From the NCBI GenBank assembly GCA_001683735.1, contig LUGG01000001.1:1860001-1924000 (forward strand): a DNA stretch of 64,000 bases, given 5' to 3'. Below, piece by piece: positions 43,640 through 54,823 of the stretch. Within the stretch, counting starts at the first letter, position 1. Every line of letters starts with the position of its first letter. The translations under genes were made by a program, and so were the position numbers. The notes below the pieces were generated by a model, which was given only the letters and a program-made list of their open reading frames with translations, was not told the DNA's origin and ran no database searches. The DNA comes from Grifola frondosa (taxonomy: Eukaryota; Basidiomycota; Agaricomycetes; Polyporales; Grifolaceae).

Positions 43640-45576
43640 TTATAAGACACATACCCTTTGCAATGGTTGTTTGTAAGAAGCGGGGATGCAAGACAAGTAT
43701 CGACACCATGTGCATGCTAGAACATCTGTTAGACAACACTCATAGTTTGCTTGGTCGAAGCTCGTACCTGCATATGGGTCAGAGGTATAGAAGTTATGTA
43801 TGAGGAAGTAAAACAAGAGGATCGCCGCAGGTATAGCTGCCAGTCTAAAACACCATACAATGACTCTGTGTCTCGTCGAGGGGCTGATGATTGGGTATAA
43901 CACCATCCCGACGAGAAGTCCCATTACTAGGCCACCAAGATGAGGCTAAAAAAACTATAAGCTTTACGGACAACCCAGAAAATCAAACGAACAAACCAAA
44001 ATTATCGACATCTAGCAAGCATGTTAGGGCAAATTTTCCTACAGATGCGGGAACAGCTGGGACTTACATGGGATATATCCAATCGCAATACCAATAATCA
44101 ACTCGATCGCCATGAATGCAAGCTAATCAACGAAGAACTCCAGTCAGATTTTTACAAGACCACAAAATGAAGGTCGCACCTTCCGGCCTGGTCTGTATTG
44201 GTATCTCCAATGGGCAAACATCCACCCATGCAACCTAACGGAAAAAATTAGCGACTCTATCAGGATACGGCACAACAAATTTTACCGCCACAGTTCCGAA
44301 GATTGCACCACTTGCACCGACTGAAGGCGAACCCACAAGGGAGAAACTACCTCCCAGAACATTGCTATCACGAGAAAGGTCAGAAATCGTCGCAAGATCT
44401 AAACAGGTTGAACACTTACCCAAATATACCTGCAGCCGCATATAGAACGAGGAAGCCAATAGAGCCCATCTCTCTTTCCACCTGACAAAAATGGTTTACT
44501 ATGCATGGGAGAATTGATGAAAAAAAGAGTTACTTGGGCGGAGCAGGTCAATTGCGCCAACATGTTAAGGAGAAAATGGATCAGGCCAGCATGTAGGAAT
44601 ATCGGAGTAATAAACCTGCGCAACACCAATACTGAGAAAGGACAGACACAAAGCAAAAGAGTGATGTTTACCTAAACCACTGGTTTGGAGTCTGATCATG
44701 AAATCCGCCGAAACCGCAGACGTCTTCAATGGAACAGATTTTGTCTGGCGGGTTTGCAGTATCGTTTAGACCTAGGAAGTATTTGAGTACGAGGTACTAA
44801 GGATGGAGAAGCACACACACATGCTATTGAGGTCGACGATGAGAGTCCTTGAACGTCTTTCATGCAAGGTGGAAAACGTGCCCCAACATGAATCAGCGCA
44901 CTGGGAGATGGTCCTAACATGGGGTTGACGACTGGCTAAAATCTGCCACGTCAACATCAGTCTTGGTGAAGAGGCAAGGAATTCACCTTGAAAGAGAAAG
45001 GAGAGCCTTGCGCCTTAGCGTTCACGACTAGCTCATATATTAAGACACCTAGCATTACAGCAGAAAGTGTCCACACTACAGCAGAAAACATGAGGATGGA
45101 TAAGGATCCTCCATATAGATGGTATACGTACCGACAATTGGATACTTCTGCACGCCAATTCCTCGCTTCTTGTCCTCTATACGCTGCTCTAAAGGATAGA
45201 AGCCAAAGTACTTTTCGAAGGGATTGGGTCGCTTTTCTCTAACCGAGGAAGCCCTGGAGCTGATAACGAATGGCTCGGCGTCATCTGCAGCATCCATGAG
45301 TCTGCCTCATTTGCGACTTTGAGGATTTCAATGCGCACCGAAATCCTCATATCTAGACTCCCGTACAGCGTTAGCGAGCTGCGGTACATGTGCTTTCTCC
45401 TCTGTAAAGGCCGCATTCTGACTGGGATAGTAGTTGAAATTTTCGTCCGCGTAGCTGTATCTGTATTCCGGCTGTTCAAAAGACTCAGAAGACTTCGACA
45501 GAGCGGACTGGTATTCGATGGGTTTAAGAAGACTTGTGGTGGAGGCGTCAGGATGATGGTCCGTATTAGCTGCCAT
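43640..45576 (-). CDS. Rhomboid-family intramembrane serine protease
   Basis: Cuts membrane proteins within the bilayer. A cytosolic N-terminal region of about 140 residues (MAANTDHHPDASTTSLLKPI, NPFEKYFGFYPLEQRIEDKK) precedes the first membrane segment (LSAVMLGVLIYELVVNAKAQ). A loop with paired Cys follows (PPDKICSIEDVCGFGGFHD), then the rhomboid core: NQWFRFITPIFLHAGLIHFL with the oxyanion-type HxxxN pattern, LYAAAGIFGNVLGGSFSLVG, the catalytic Ser in PSVGASGAIFGT, and the catalytic His in FAHLGGLVMGLLVGMVLYP. A final segment reads AAILLFYFLIHNFYTSDPYA. All catalytic residues are present. The junction after YEDFG (about 45330-45295) is one base out in my model. The last exon ends at 43640 or just before a donor at about 43660. 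Confidence 0.88.
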
Positions 45577-45929
45577 GACCTAAACAGCTAAAGAATCAAC
45601 AGAAGAAACTGGTGGGAAACCGACTGTCAAGACACCAGACAAGTATGGGGACATGCGTTGCTGCACGATGCAGACATAAAAGGCGCCGCACGTTGCGGCA
45701 GTGCACGCGATCTTGGCGATGTCGACCGCACCGCCCACATGAAACCAGCGCTCATAATATTATTGAGCTTCGCCACAACAGTGCATTTTATCTCCTCATT
45801 TAGTAACTCTTTGTACAAGTACAATGCACCGGCAGATGAAATTTTGAAACCTGGCTAGGCTTGGCCTTTCGACAACGAACGATCCCGATTGCACCACCTG
45901 CTCCGCTGGAATTTTTTTTGACAATTGCC
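45577..45929. promoter_or_regulatory. promoter of rhomboid gene
   Basis: A gap of 353 bases; holds the upstream region of the rhomboid gene and the 3' flank of the hydrolase-like gene. Nothing else seen. Confidence 0.4.
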
Positions 45930-47787
45930 TCAATTAATGGGAAGTCCTTCGCTCTCTTTCCATTTGTCCATCAAGATATTGCTTGGCATTCCAAACGGGT
46001 CCACAACTTTGCGAGCGACTTCCACCCCGGCGACAGGGAGGTTGGTCGGATCAAGCAGACCCAGCTGAGGCGCAAAGTCAGTTGTCGACCGGAAAAATGG
46101 TCATTTCAATCGTCACGTATCATATGTTGGATGTACCTGAACTAGAACAGACGCTTGATCCCAATATCTATAGTAGATCCTTGCTCAAATTGTGACAGAC
46201 ACCATGCAGACGAGACTCACATATGTCTGTAGTATCAACATGGTGGGATCATCTCGTGACGATATCAATAACGACGTACTCAAAAGTCAACTTGTCACCT
46301 CGAAATGCAATCACGCCGACAAGTGCGATCTCTAGTGGGCGGCCGGTCGGTTTGACGCCGGGCACAAAGTAATCAATCTCCTGTTGAAGAATAGATCTGA
46401 GACAAGAGTCAGCACGTTTCAGGCCTCCGCACCGTTGTATGCGTGCATTTGAATATCATTTCATCGATAATTCTATCGGCACCGACTGGAGAACTTCAGA
46501 CACTGCGTTCCGGCGGTCATGAAGTCGCGACATACCAGTGCGTGACACAGTGATCAGCTCCGTATCAGGAGGTGTAACCTGGCGCCAATTTGTGAGACAT
46601 TCCGCTTGCGAGCGTCCACATGACATACGTTCTCTTTGGTGAAATGATACTAAACATCCGTGAATTCATCCAGTTAGCGTCAAATCAATCTCGGGTACCA
46701 CAAACTAACTGTGTAGAACCGTGCGAGGTCCTCGTACCCTACTCCGCCCGTCATGGTAGGGACATGATTGACATATGGTGTTGCAACCTGGTATAAAAGT
46801 CAGCTTGACATATAACTCAACGGTATATCACATACCATTGTCGACATCGTTTCTATGTAACAGCACGTTATGAGTATTTACGAGCAACTAAAAATAGATG
46901 GCAGTACTCAATGCGTCTCGCTCTCCAAATTCCTGAAATTGAAATAGCACCAAATTATTGATCTCGATGAACAGTTCTGCGCACGCACATAAAAGGTATG
47001 TCTCTCCCATAACTTTTCTAGATTAAAATGGGGACCAAGCTGCCTCCGGAGCAGCTCAAGAGTGCGAGTGTAAGATAATCCATTTGCCGATCGGATGTAA
47101 GGATCGGCGGATGGCACCTTCCCCTTCGCCAGGAGAGTAGGTGCTCCCAATACAAATGGGAAGGGAGGTAACGAGGGAACCAACGGATATGTGTACACAG
47201 CAACGGGCGGATAGGATGAAACAGGAATAAAGTATTCAAGTGCGTTATGGCCCCTGAAATGGCAAAAGAGATGCTTGCAACGCCTCCTGCGACGCCGCCA
47301 AGTGAAAGATAGTGCTGCATTATCGATCAGTCAAGGTACACAGATGAGTTCAAACGCAGTCTTACGGTATGTATTCTCCATCACCATTCTTAGGAACCAA
47401 CTTCTCTCCATTTTCTATGAGCGGACAAAAATGAACACAAGCTTTCAACCTGGGAATTTCGAGGAGCTGTGATGCAAAAGCCATGCTGTCCGCCAGCATC
47501 CCATATGTGATGATAGCCAGATTTCTGCCGCTCAGTAATTGGGTCGCCTTTCGGATATCTTCTTGCAAAGATTCTGCTGAAGGGCTCGGGTACTCTACGT
47601 GGACGACATCGTAACCCTCTTCTGAAAGCTGAGATCAGGATGCGAATGAAATCAGTGCCAGCACGCCTTTGGGCATAGCGCGAAGTCTAACCTGTTGACA
47701 CCACGAGGTTTGGTCTTGGGGAAGAAATAGCACGAGCAACGGAGCCTCGATCACTGAAGGAATTGTGTTCGCAAAAATACGAGCCAT
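45930..47787 (-). CDS. Alpha/beta-hydrolase-like + SnoaL-like (NTF2 fold) protein
   Basis: Basidiomycete family usually named carboxymethylenebutenolidase-like; role unknown. The N-terminal half begins MARIFANTIPSVIEAPLLVL and has HVEYPSPSAESLQEDIRKA, NLAIITYGMLADSMAFASQL and KACVHFCPLIENGEKLVPKN. The expected nucleophile elbow appears as ITYGMLAD, lacking Ser or Cys, so this half may be non-catalytic. The C-terminal NTF2-like half has TMTGGVGYEDLARFYTYHFT, ELITVSRTVGADRIIDEMIF, PTGRPLEIALVGVIAFRGD, EYWDQASVLVQLGLLDPTNL and ends WKESEGLPIN, with TGA at 45932-45930. I count about eleven short introns, all in phase. One base is missing near 47253, where a premature TAA is read and the next frame gives GHNALEYFIPVSSYPP. 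That makes it one of the most intron-dense genes in the window. Confidence 0.8.
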
Positions 47788-48139
47788 AATTGTTGCCAGC
47801 GAAAACGTGTTCGAATCCTTGTGCGTGTGAGTCGCCTTCTCTCAAAGAAATAGGGGATAACGTTTACTTCCGAATGGAGATCATGATGGTCCCGCGATCC
47901 TTACGCATATATAGCATGCGATAAGTAGCGCGCTGTAGCTCGAGCGGGTCTCAGCGGTTCGATATCTACTTATGAAATCTACCTACGGGTAAGAAAGTGT
48001 ATGGAAAAATCCTAGGTATTACCAGTAGCCTCGTTATTATGAAGCATAACTGCTTGTGAAAGAAATACAAGATGTGTACGATTCCAGAGTGAGGATAAAT
48101 AGCTAACGACAGCATGAGCAATCAGCAAGGATCATCATA
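47788..48139. promoter_or_regulatory. promoter of hydrolase-like gene
   Basis: A gap of 352 bases. TATATAG at 47909-47915 lies about 125 bases upstream of the ATG on the minus strand and could be a TATA element. No other feature. Confidence 0.4.
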
Positions 48140-51100
48140 TCAGAGTTCTGCAATAGGCTCTACCACCAGTCCATCACGAGCCTCGATTGGCGTGTTACCT
48201 CCCGCAAGACTTGTCCTTCCCCTTCGCGCGGATGGTTTCCTGGTTAATGGTGTCAAACGAGTCGTTTCTATCTTCAAGTCTCCATACGCTGGAATCATAT
48301 CGTCCGACGCATAAGGGGGTGGAGGTTTCTCCTCCTCTTCGTCCTCATCATCCAAGTCGATTGGAGGTCGGCTGTAACGGGCAGCTGCCCGAGTGCCGTC
48401 GATATACTGCAGCGTGCTCACGCCAACCTCGCGCAGCTTTTTGCTGTCCAAGCGCCAGGTCATCGCACCTCTGGTCCCGAAACTAGCACGGCTGGCACTC
48501 CTACCAGCACCATCCACGCTAAGACGCAGGCTGCTCCGCTTATCATCCTCCGTGATAGGCGGCTTCACAGGCAGCGCGCCGAGCATGCGCGGATCGGAAG
48601 GAAGAAAGAGCGGAAGCATATGCCTCGAGTCTAGCAATTCCCCAAGTGGTTCCGGAGCCTTGGTTGGTTCCCAGAGTAACTTCTCCTGCGTGCGATCGAA
48701 CAGAGCATCGATGTGGCCCTGTGCAGTGTCCTGCGTTGGCGATATGGAAGATCGCTCCGATGATATTGAAACCTCGTGTAGGGTGGGAGAGATACTGCCA
48801 CTATCTTCACGTTCGCGCTCTCGCTCCCCAATCTATTTGGAAATATGAGATTATAATTAGTAGCCTAATAAAACGTTTTGCACAACTACGGCTTACCTCC
48901 CTGCGCAGGGCTTCTACCCCCAATTTTACTCTATGCCTTTCCCAGTCCTTTTGAAGCTGTGCGAGATACTGATTGCATTCTTCCGTCATACGTCCCTCGT
49001 TCACTTCGTATTTGTAGTCACGGACAGCCCGACGCATCTGGCAGCACGTTTGGTCCGATCCAATGGCCTTAGACAGCTCACGCACCTGTAATGGATTGAG
49101 ATTCCTCATCGTTTGTATCGTGGCAATAAGGTCGGAAACTCGGCAATTGAGGAAAGGCACTGGAAGGGGATGTAAGTGTAACGACAGAAGAAAAGAATCC
49201 CGTAACCGCACCTGTAGCCAATTTAAGAGGTCATGGACAGGTGCAAAATGAGAACCGACACCCCGAGGGATCTCCATTTTGCCAATCCACTCCTCTATCA
49301 CTCCTAGATTCATGCTAATCTGCACCGCTCTCGAGCTGAGGAGTACTTGTAAGCAACAAACAATAGCTGATAAACGAGGAAAATCGCCATACCGACAAAG
49401 GTACTTTTTTCTAGTCAGGATGCGATTGAAGGTTTCGCCTGGATGAGCATTACCAAACATGCCTATATCAAGAGGAAATTCGACCCTTACACGCTGTCCA
49501 AAACATGACTTGTGACCAGAATTGCGTCGTCAAGGCCGGATTTATACCAGACCAGGTGAGGAGCGTATGCAGAGCGGTCATGAATGAAATGACGTCCTTT
49601 GGGGACGTCGTGGGAGGCTGGGGACCATCCGGAAACAGCGACTGTATAGGCGTTGCGACAGAGGACGCGCGGGCCCGAGTGAATGTCTGTCTCAACGAGG
49701 CGAAGCCCCGTGCATTTGAAGGCGAAGATTGCGGAGAAGGCGGTCGACTGATATGATTGGGCGACGGGGGTGCGCCATTTCGTACTGTCGCAGATAGCCC
49801 ATTGGTATTAGTAGCCTTCTTCTTGCCCCCAAATGACCGTAGGAATGACCATTCTGATTCAAACTGGATGGTATCAAATTCACTGGAAAGAGGTGAGTAA
49901 TCTAGTAGAGCGGCGTCAAGTAATTTGTCGATTCTCCTCTCAGCAAACCGAATTACAAAAACTAACGATTCGCAGATGAGACATATGGCCGTTGATTCAT
50001 CAATTTGAGGCTTACCGAACACAGAGTTGAGAATCTCTTCTATTACATTGAACGAACCGAGCATTTCGCATGTCTGATTGATAGCGTTGTCGCATCGCAT
50101 AAGATGAAGCCAGACGGTGATATTGTAAAGCCAGAAAACTAGGTATGTCGCGTCCTCCGCATGTTGCTTCGTCGAGAACGAAAACACTTAGCCATTGGTG
50201 TGACTGAAGGAACGGCACTCACAAAGAAGACATCTTCGATTGTGTCAGTAGCGCCGATGATCAGATCCTCAAGCCAGATGTGGTCACAATTTAGACAAGC
50301 GAACCGCGCAAGCATATAGAGCGCATTAGCAGGTTCAGCATTACGCAGCGAGGGCGGGAAGTCGGTAATAAGAGACTGGAAAATATCAGGCAGTGATACC
50401 GGGGAGAACACGAGCATCGACGAGAAGTCCGGCGCTGGTGTCTGCGGGTTGCTCAAAATGTTGCCCCCATAATTCGAGCAACGGCGACTTACGAGAGGAA
50501 AGTTGTTAGTGTAAGAATCATCCTCACTCTCGTCGTCTGACAAGTCGAGAAACAACTCGGTGTCATCATCGCCCCACCATTTATGATTGATGTTCAACGC
50601 CTTCTCGATATCTTGTTGTACGCTTCGCTTCTTCCCAATGCGACGCATGCGTTTCTCCAGCGATCGCCGCTGTTCCTCCATTCGGCCGCCTGTCCACCCT
50701 GCCTCGCGCATAGCCTCTTCAAGAAGCAATGCGACGTCTTCCCTTCCGGGGACGGTAGAATGAGCGGTGACAATATCCAGTGCGGTCAACTTGCGTCTCG
50801 TCAAGGAAAATGGAGAGGAGCCATGAGTCAACAAGTGCGAGACCAGAGTTGGAGGTGATAGCAGAGACGCATAATGAAGTGCAGTCCACCCAGCTGACAT
50901 TCCTCGGATCAGTATAATCAAGTGTGGCACGCAAGTGAAGAATCGAACCCTTGTCCTCGGTGCTGACGTCGCATCCTTCCGAAACAAGCAACCTCACGCA
51001 CTCCTCCCTCTCGATGTCTCTTTCAGACTCTGAACCAAATCCGAGGATTGTGACACTTATCAGACCAAGCCCGTCCTCGTCCTGCTTCGAGAGGTCGACA

Positions 51101-51327
51101 TAAGCCTGAGCGTGGGGATCAGTGAGCAAGAACGAGAGCAACGACAGGTCTCCGAATACACAGGCGCGAGTCAGGCAATGTGAAACGAGCGTGGCCTTCT
51201 GCAGCGGAGCCAAGCCAACATTCGGCGACAGCAGATGGAATATCTCAGCGGCAGTCGGATAAAGGGGCTGCAGGTCCGGCTCCACAGTCAGGTCGACTGG
51301 ACCTATTGAAGTCGACGCTAACATCAT
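48140..51327 (-). CDS. DIL-domain and ankyrin-repeat protein
   Basis: Large cytoplasmic protein of unknown role in fungi; the DIL (dilute) domain is the cargo-binding fold of class V myosins, here without a motor. It starts MMLASTSIGPVDLTVEPD. Ankyrin-type units follow: QKATLVSHCLTRACVFGDLS, CVRLLVSEGCDVSTEDK, and GWTALHYASLLSPPTLVSHL after an intron. A charged helix (EKRMRRIGKKRSVQQDIEKA) and acidic DDTELFLDLSDDESEDD lead to the DIL region: EPANALYMLARFACLNCDHI, YLVFWLYNITVWLHLMRCD, FMTALHTLLTWSGINPALTT, ETFNRILTRKKYLCRSRAVQ and ISMNLGVIEEWIGKMEIPRG. The C-terminal tail is Pro/Arg-rich and ends LVVEPIAEL at 48140. Splices are in phase throughout, with no frame break. Confidence 0.87.
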
Positions 51328-51757
51328 GGAATGAACAAAGACGGCCGAAGACAATTTTGTGGAGGTCCAACCACGCGAGATAGGCAACGGCTGTGCCAGT
51401 ACTATGGGGGCACGGACTGAGAAGGAAGCACCTTCTCAATTGGCTGATTGGCTTTGACGTGCTGGTCGTATGCGCACCAGAATGATTGGAAGGAAGGAAA
51501 GCGGCCTTTAGCTGATTGTTCTGGTGTAATATAACTTGTTGGCTCACCACAATTTGAAGGTGAGATGGTCGATTTGGCTAAGCTCGATACCTGCGAAGCT
51601 CGCAGTGAACGCTGGACGCCAGTTGCTAGGCGCACGCGACGCCACCACAGAAACTCTTGCTTCTTCCATCTATACACAATTGTGCACGGGCACCTCACTC
51701 GTCCCCAGTCGCAATTTCCACACCCACTGGCAGCTCCTCCTGAACTGCACCCCAATA
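51328..51757. promoter_or_regulatory. divergent promoter DIL/ankyrin gene / RRP15
   Basis: A divergent spacer of 430 bases. C/T-rich toward RRP15; no defined element recognised. Confidence 0.5.
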
Positions 51758-52560
51758 ATGCCTCCCTCAAAACGTCAGAAACTCAGTAGCGACGATATGC
51801 CAGAGGAAGATGATCTCGGTCAATCTGGGGCCGACGACGAAGGGAATTCGGTCGAGGGCTCTGGCTCCGGGGATGACAGTGATGCATCTCCGGACACAGA
51901 AGATGAGATTGTGGGGGCGAAAAATGTGAAGTCCAAGAAAACGATGAAGCGGAAACGGCGTGCTACGGATTCTACAAACTTTGGTGCTACTCTCCAGTCT
52001 CTGCTGAGCACGAATGCACCCTCTGCGCTACCATTATCTCTGAAACCGTCTGTTACGCGGAAGCGGAAAGATGAGAAGCTAGAGTTGAAGGGAAAGAAGC
52101 TCTTGCAAGTGGAAAAGAAAGAGAAGGAGGATAGAGGGAGGATCACAGACGTGATAGGCGGATGGGGCGGCGAAGGTGAAAGAGCTCTGAGAAAAGTTGC
52201 ACAGAGGGGTGGTATGTCTGTCCTTGCATGTCTGTATATTGACCGTGGCTAAATCTCATTACGCAGTGGTCAAATTATTCAATGTAATCCAGCAGTCACA
52301 AACGGCCTCGTCTGCCGCGGCTGAAGAACTCAAATCCCATCGAGGATCTGGTAAACCAACATTACCTGCACCCATCATTGACAACAAATCGAAAAGCAAG
52401 GGAAAGCAGGGTGCCCATGTCACCGTCAAGGCGAAGGAAGGTGAGTTATGTCGATGCTATGGAATACCTCAACAATCGCTAAACAAAAGTTACAGCGGCA
52501 TTGGGCCAGGATGATTTTCTTGACCTGATTAGATCTGGAGGTGTCGTGTCTAAAGCATGA
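51758..52560 (+). CDS. RRP15: Ribosomal RNA-processing protein Rrp15
   Basis: Nucleolar factor of early 60S ribosome assembly. ATG at 51758 opens MPPSKRQKLSSDDMPEEDDL, an acidic Ser/Asp-rich N-terminus. The family core follows: NFGATLQSLLSTNAPSALPL, the basic helix KRKDEKLELKGKKLLQVEKK, EKEDRGRITDVIGGWGGEGE and RALRKVAQRGVVKLFNVIQQ, crossing an intron (donor GTATGT at 52211, acceptor CGCAG at about 52266). After a second intron the C-terminus is ALGQDDFLDLIRSGGVVSKA, the typical Rrp15 ending, with TGA at 52558-52560. All junctions are in phase; no error seen. The upstream start at 51536 in the same frame is less likely because it lacks the family N-terminus. Confidence 0.92.
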
Positions 52561-52968
52561 CCATTGGGCACCTGGGTCGGCATGTCTACTGTGTATATTC
52601 ATTTGGGCACTCATAGCTAGGCTCATCGGCATGCTCACAAGCTCCAGTGGACACTGAGATGCTTCACATTATGTTTATGATTGAGTTTGCGAATACATGC
52701 AACATTTGAGTTCGGATTTAATTCTACAGATGTAAATTTATAATCATTTCATGTTACATCCACCGGATACATGAGTTCGTTCATGGGCGCTTACTTTGCA
52801 GTCTTGAAAGACGCCTGTAGTTAACGCTTGCCCTAAACTGACCGTCCACCATAAAACTTCTCCTCCACCAGGCTAAGAGGTTTCTTCATGGTCTGTCTTT
52901 CACTTGCCGTCGAGGAATCTTGTCATTCATCTTCTTTGTAGCCACCTTCGAAGATAACGATTCTCCAG
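52561..52968. promoter_or_regulatory. region between RRP15 and GID8
   Basis: Contains the RRP15 3' flank and the promoter and unresolved first exon of GID8. A candidate ATG is at 52892 (followed by GTCTGT), but the join is unproven. Confidence 0.4.
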
Positions 52969-54059
52969 GAGGAATGGGAGCGACGGCTGCATGACGTGAA
53001 CGTTTCGAAGAAGTAAGTGCGCGTTTTCTTTCCATACTGCGACATGGGACCCAGCGGATGAACCAACAATTGGGAATCTCTCTGAATTCTCCTTGATGAG
53101 TTAAAAATTTATTGCATGTATTATCTGATGCTACACCATGTTTCATGCCTTTATGTTTCACATTTTGGAACTGTCACTGACGACACCTCGACAGTGATTT
53201 GAATCGCCTTGTGATGGACTACCTCGTCATTGAAGGATACAAGTCTGCCGCGGAGGAGTTCTCCGTCGAGGCGGGGCTAGAATCGCCTGTCGATTTCGAG
53301 TCTATTGAGAACCGAATGAACATCCGGGAGGCTCTTCAGCGTGGTGATGTTGGTGATGCGATAACCCGAGTGAATGACTTGAATCCTGAGGTGAGTTCAT
53401 CGTTTGTTGTGGCCGCTGTCTTCGAACGAGGGATAAAGGATTAAAACATTTCATGCACCACTCTCAGACCTTTGGGTCGGTGATGATACTCGAAACACCA
53501 AAACTTCAGTCTTCAATATGATTCTACCTCGTTTATAGAGTTCATTCGAACATGCATGCTAATTCATTTGCAGATCCTCGACACGCACCCTGCCTTGTAT
53601 TTCCGACTACAGCAGCAGAAGTTGATCGAGTATATCCGCCAAGGCAGGATCGAAGACGCGCTCCAGTTTGCCCAGGACGAACTGGCGCCGAGAGGCGAAG
53701 AGAGCCCTGAATTTCTAGCCGAGCTCGAGAGAACGATGGCCCTTTTGGCTTTCGAATCTTCTCCGTATGCGCCACCAGCCGTCAGCGAGCTGCTATCACC
53801 GGCACAACGGATGAAGACTGCAACGGAGGTGAACACGGCGATTCTAGAAAGTCTCAGTCAAGGCAAGGAAGCCAAGCTCGTGGGCTTGTTGAGGCTGCTT
53901 TGCTGGGGTGAGTCCATGCTGGATGAACGTGCTGAATTTCCGAAGGTGGGGTGTTCGGCGTACGGTTGACTTGGCCCGTATAACTCATCGCTGTCACGTT
54001 ATATTCCCGAAACACAGCTGAACCTCAGCGATGGGAGCTTTGAGGGACGCGCTCGATAG
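52969..54059 (+). CDS. GID8: GID/CTLH E3 ligase scaffold subunit Gid8 (first exon unresolved)
   Basis: Scaffold of the GID/CTLH ubiquitin ligase that degrades gluconeogenic enzymes. The exon 52969-53012 encodes EEWERRLHDVNVSKN and is joined by an intron to the LisH motif DLNRLVMDYLVIEGYKSAAE. CTLH follows: MNIREALQRGDVGDAITRVN, then after an intron ILDTHPALYFRLQQQKLIEY and IRQGRIEDALQFAQDELAPR. The CRA part has ERTMALLAFESSPYAPPAVS, ELLSPAQRMKTATEVN and LVGLLRLLCWGESMLDER. The last intron joins LNLSDGSFEGRAR, with TAG at 54057-54059. The initiator Met is not resolved: it must lie in a small exon before the acceptor CCAG at 52968, possibly ATG 52892. Otherwise the gene is complete and in frame. 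Confidence 0.9.
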
Positions 54060-54823
54060 GACGGCGGTCTCAGGTATGATTTTGTGTTTTAGGACTTTTG
54101 GAACGCTGTACGCTGTAATTTAGTATGAGAACGCAGTTTGTTACGTATACCCTTGAGAGGTGTGAGATTTGTGTGAGATATAGACTGGTTCCAGGTGGCA
54201 ACAATCAGATGATGCCAAATTGACAGTTATCTTGCGGGATTGCTTATTGCTGGTTAATGAGATGTTAAAGCTGGCCGAAGTGCACGTGTCAGCACCGGAA
54301 GGACGTAGACTGCTGATTCGGAGCACGAAGTGGTACGGCCTTAAGATACGAGCGGTGCATTAATGTCGGAACGGAAGTTGTGAGACTGAGATGGCTGGAT
54401 AGAAGCAGATGATAGTGAAGGGCGCAGCCTCGAGGAGTTAATGAGCGAAAGGAACAGGGTGTTGTGCGCGCCAGGAGGGAGGGAGACTCCGTTGCGGCAG
54501 CAATAGCTGGCAATATCGACCCAACACCAGAGGCGAACGCCGTGATTAGTCAGCGTACGGCACCTTGTGCCTTGGCCACTGCAGCCTTCCTCGGTCGTCT
54601 TCTCGTCGTTTGGTACGACGACGCTCTCCCGTCGTTGCGTGCTCCCCATCCCTCCTCCGTTTTGGCCACCACTCGGTTTGAAGCACGTTGAGTTTCGCTG
54701 GTCCTGGTCAACGCGCCCGCACTCTCTTTCTCTCCCATCTATCCTGCCATTGTCATTCCTCACAACGCCCTGCTCGCTGCGTGCTCTCCTCTTTGTCTTC
54801 TTCCTTCTCATCGAGTCCGCAGC
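54060..54823. promoter_or_regulatory. promoter and leader of BCK1
   Basis: A spacer of 764 bases whose last 110 bases (54715-54823) are strongly C/T-rich, the usual pyrimidine tract upstream of fungal start codons. The antisense open frames here are not credible genes. Confidence 0.5.

Noticed and set aside
49439..49490. A 28-base intron in the DIL/ankyrin gene (49490-49463)
   Set aside because: A 52-base intron with the same donor and an acceptor at CCAG (49439) gives the family sequence FWTACETFNRILTRKKYLC.
54341..54811. 156-codon minus-strand frame upstream of BCK1
   Set aside because: It reads the antisense of the pyrimidine-rich BCK1 leader and has no recognisable domain.
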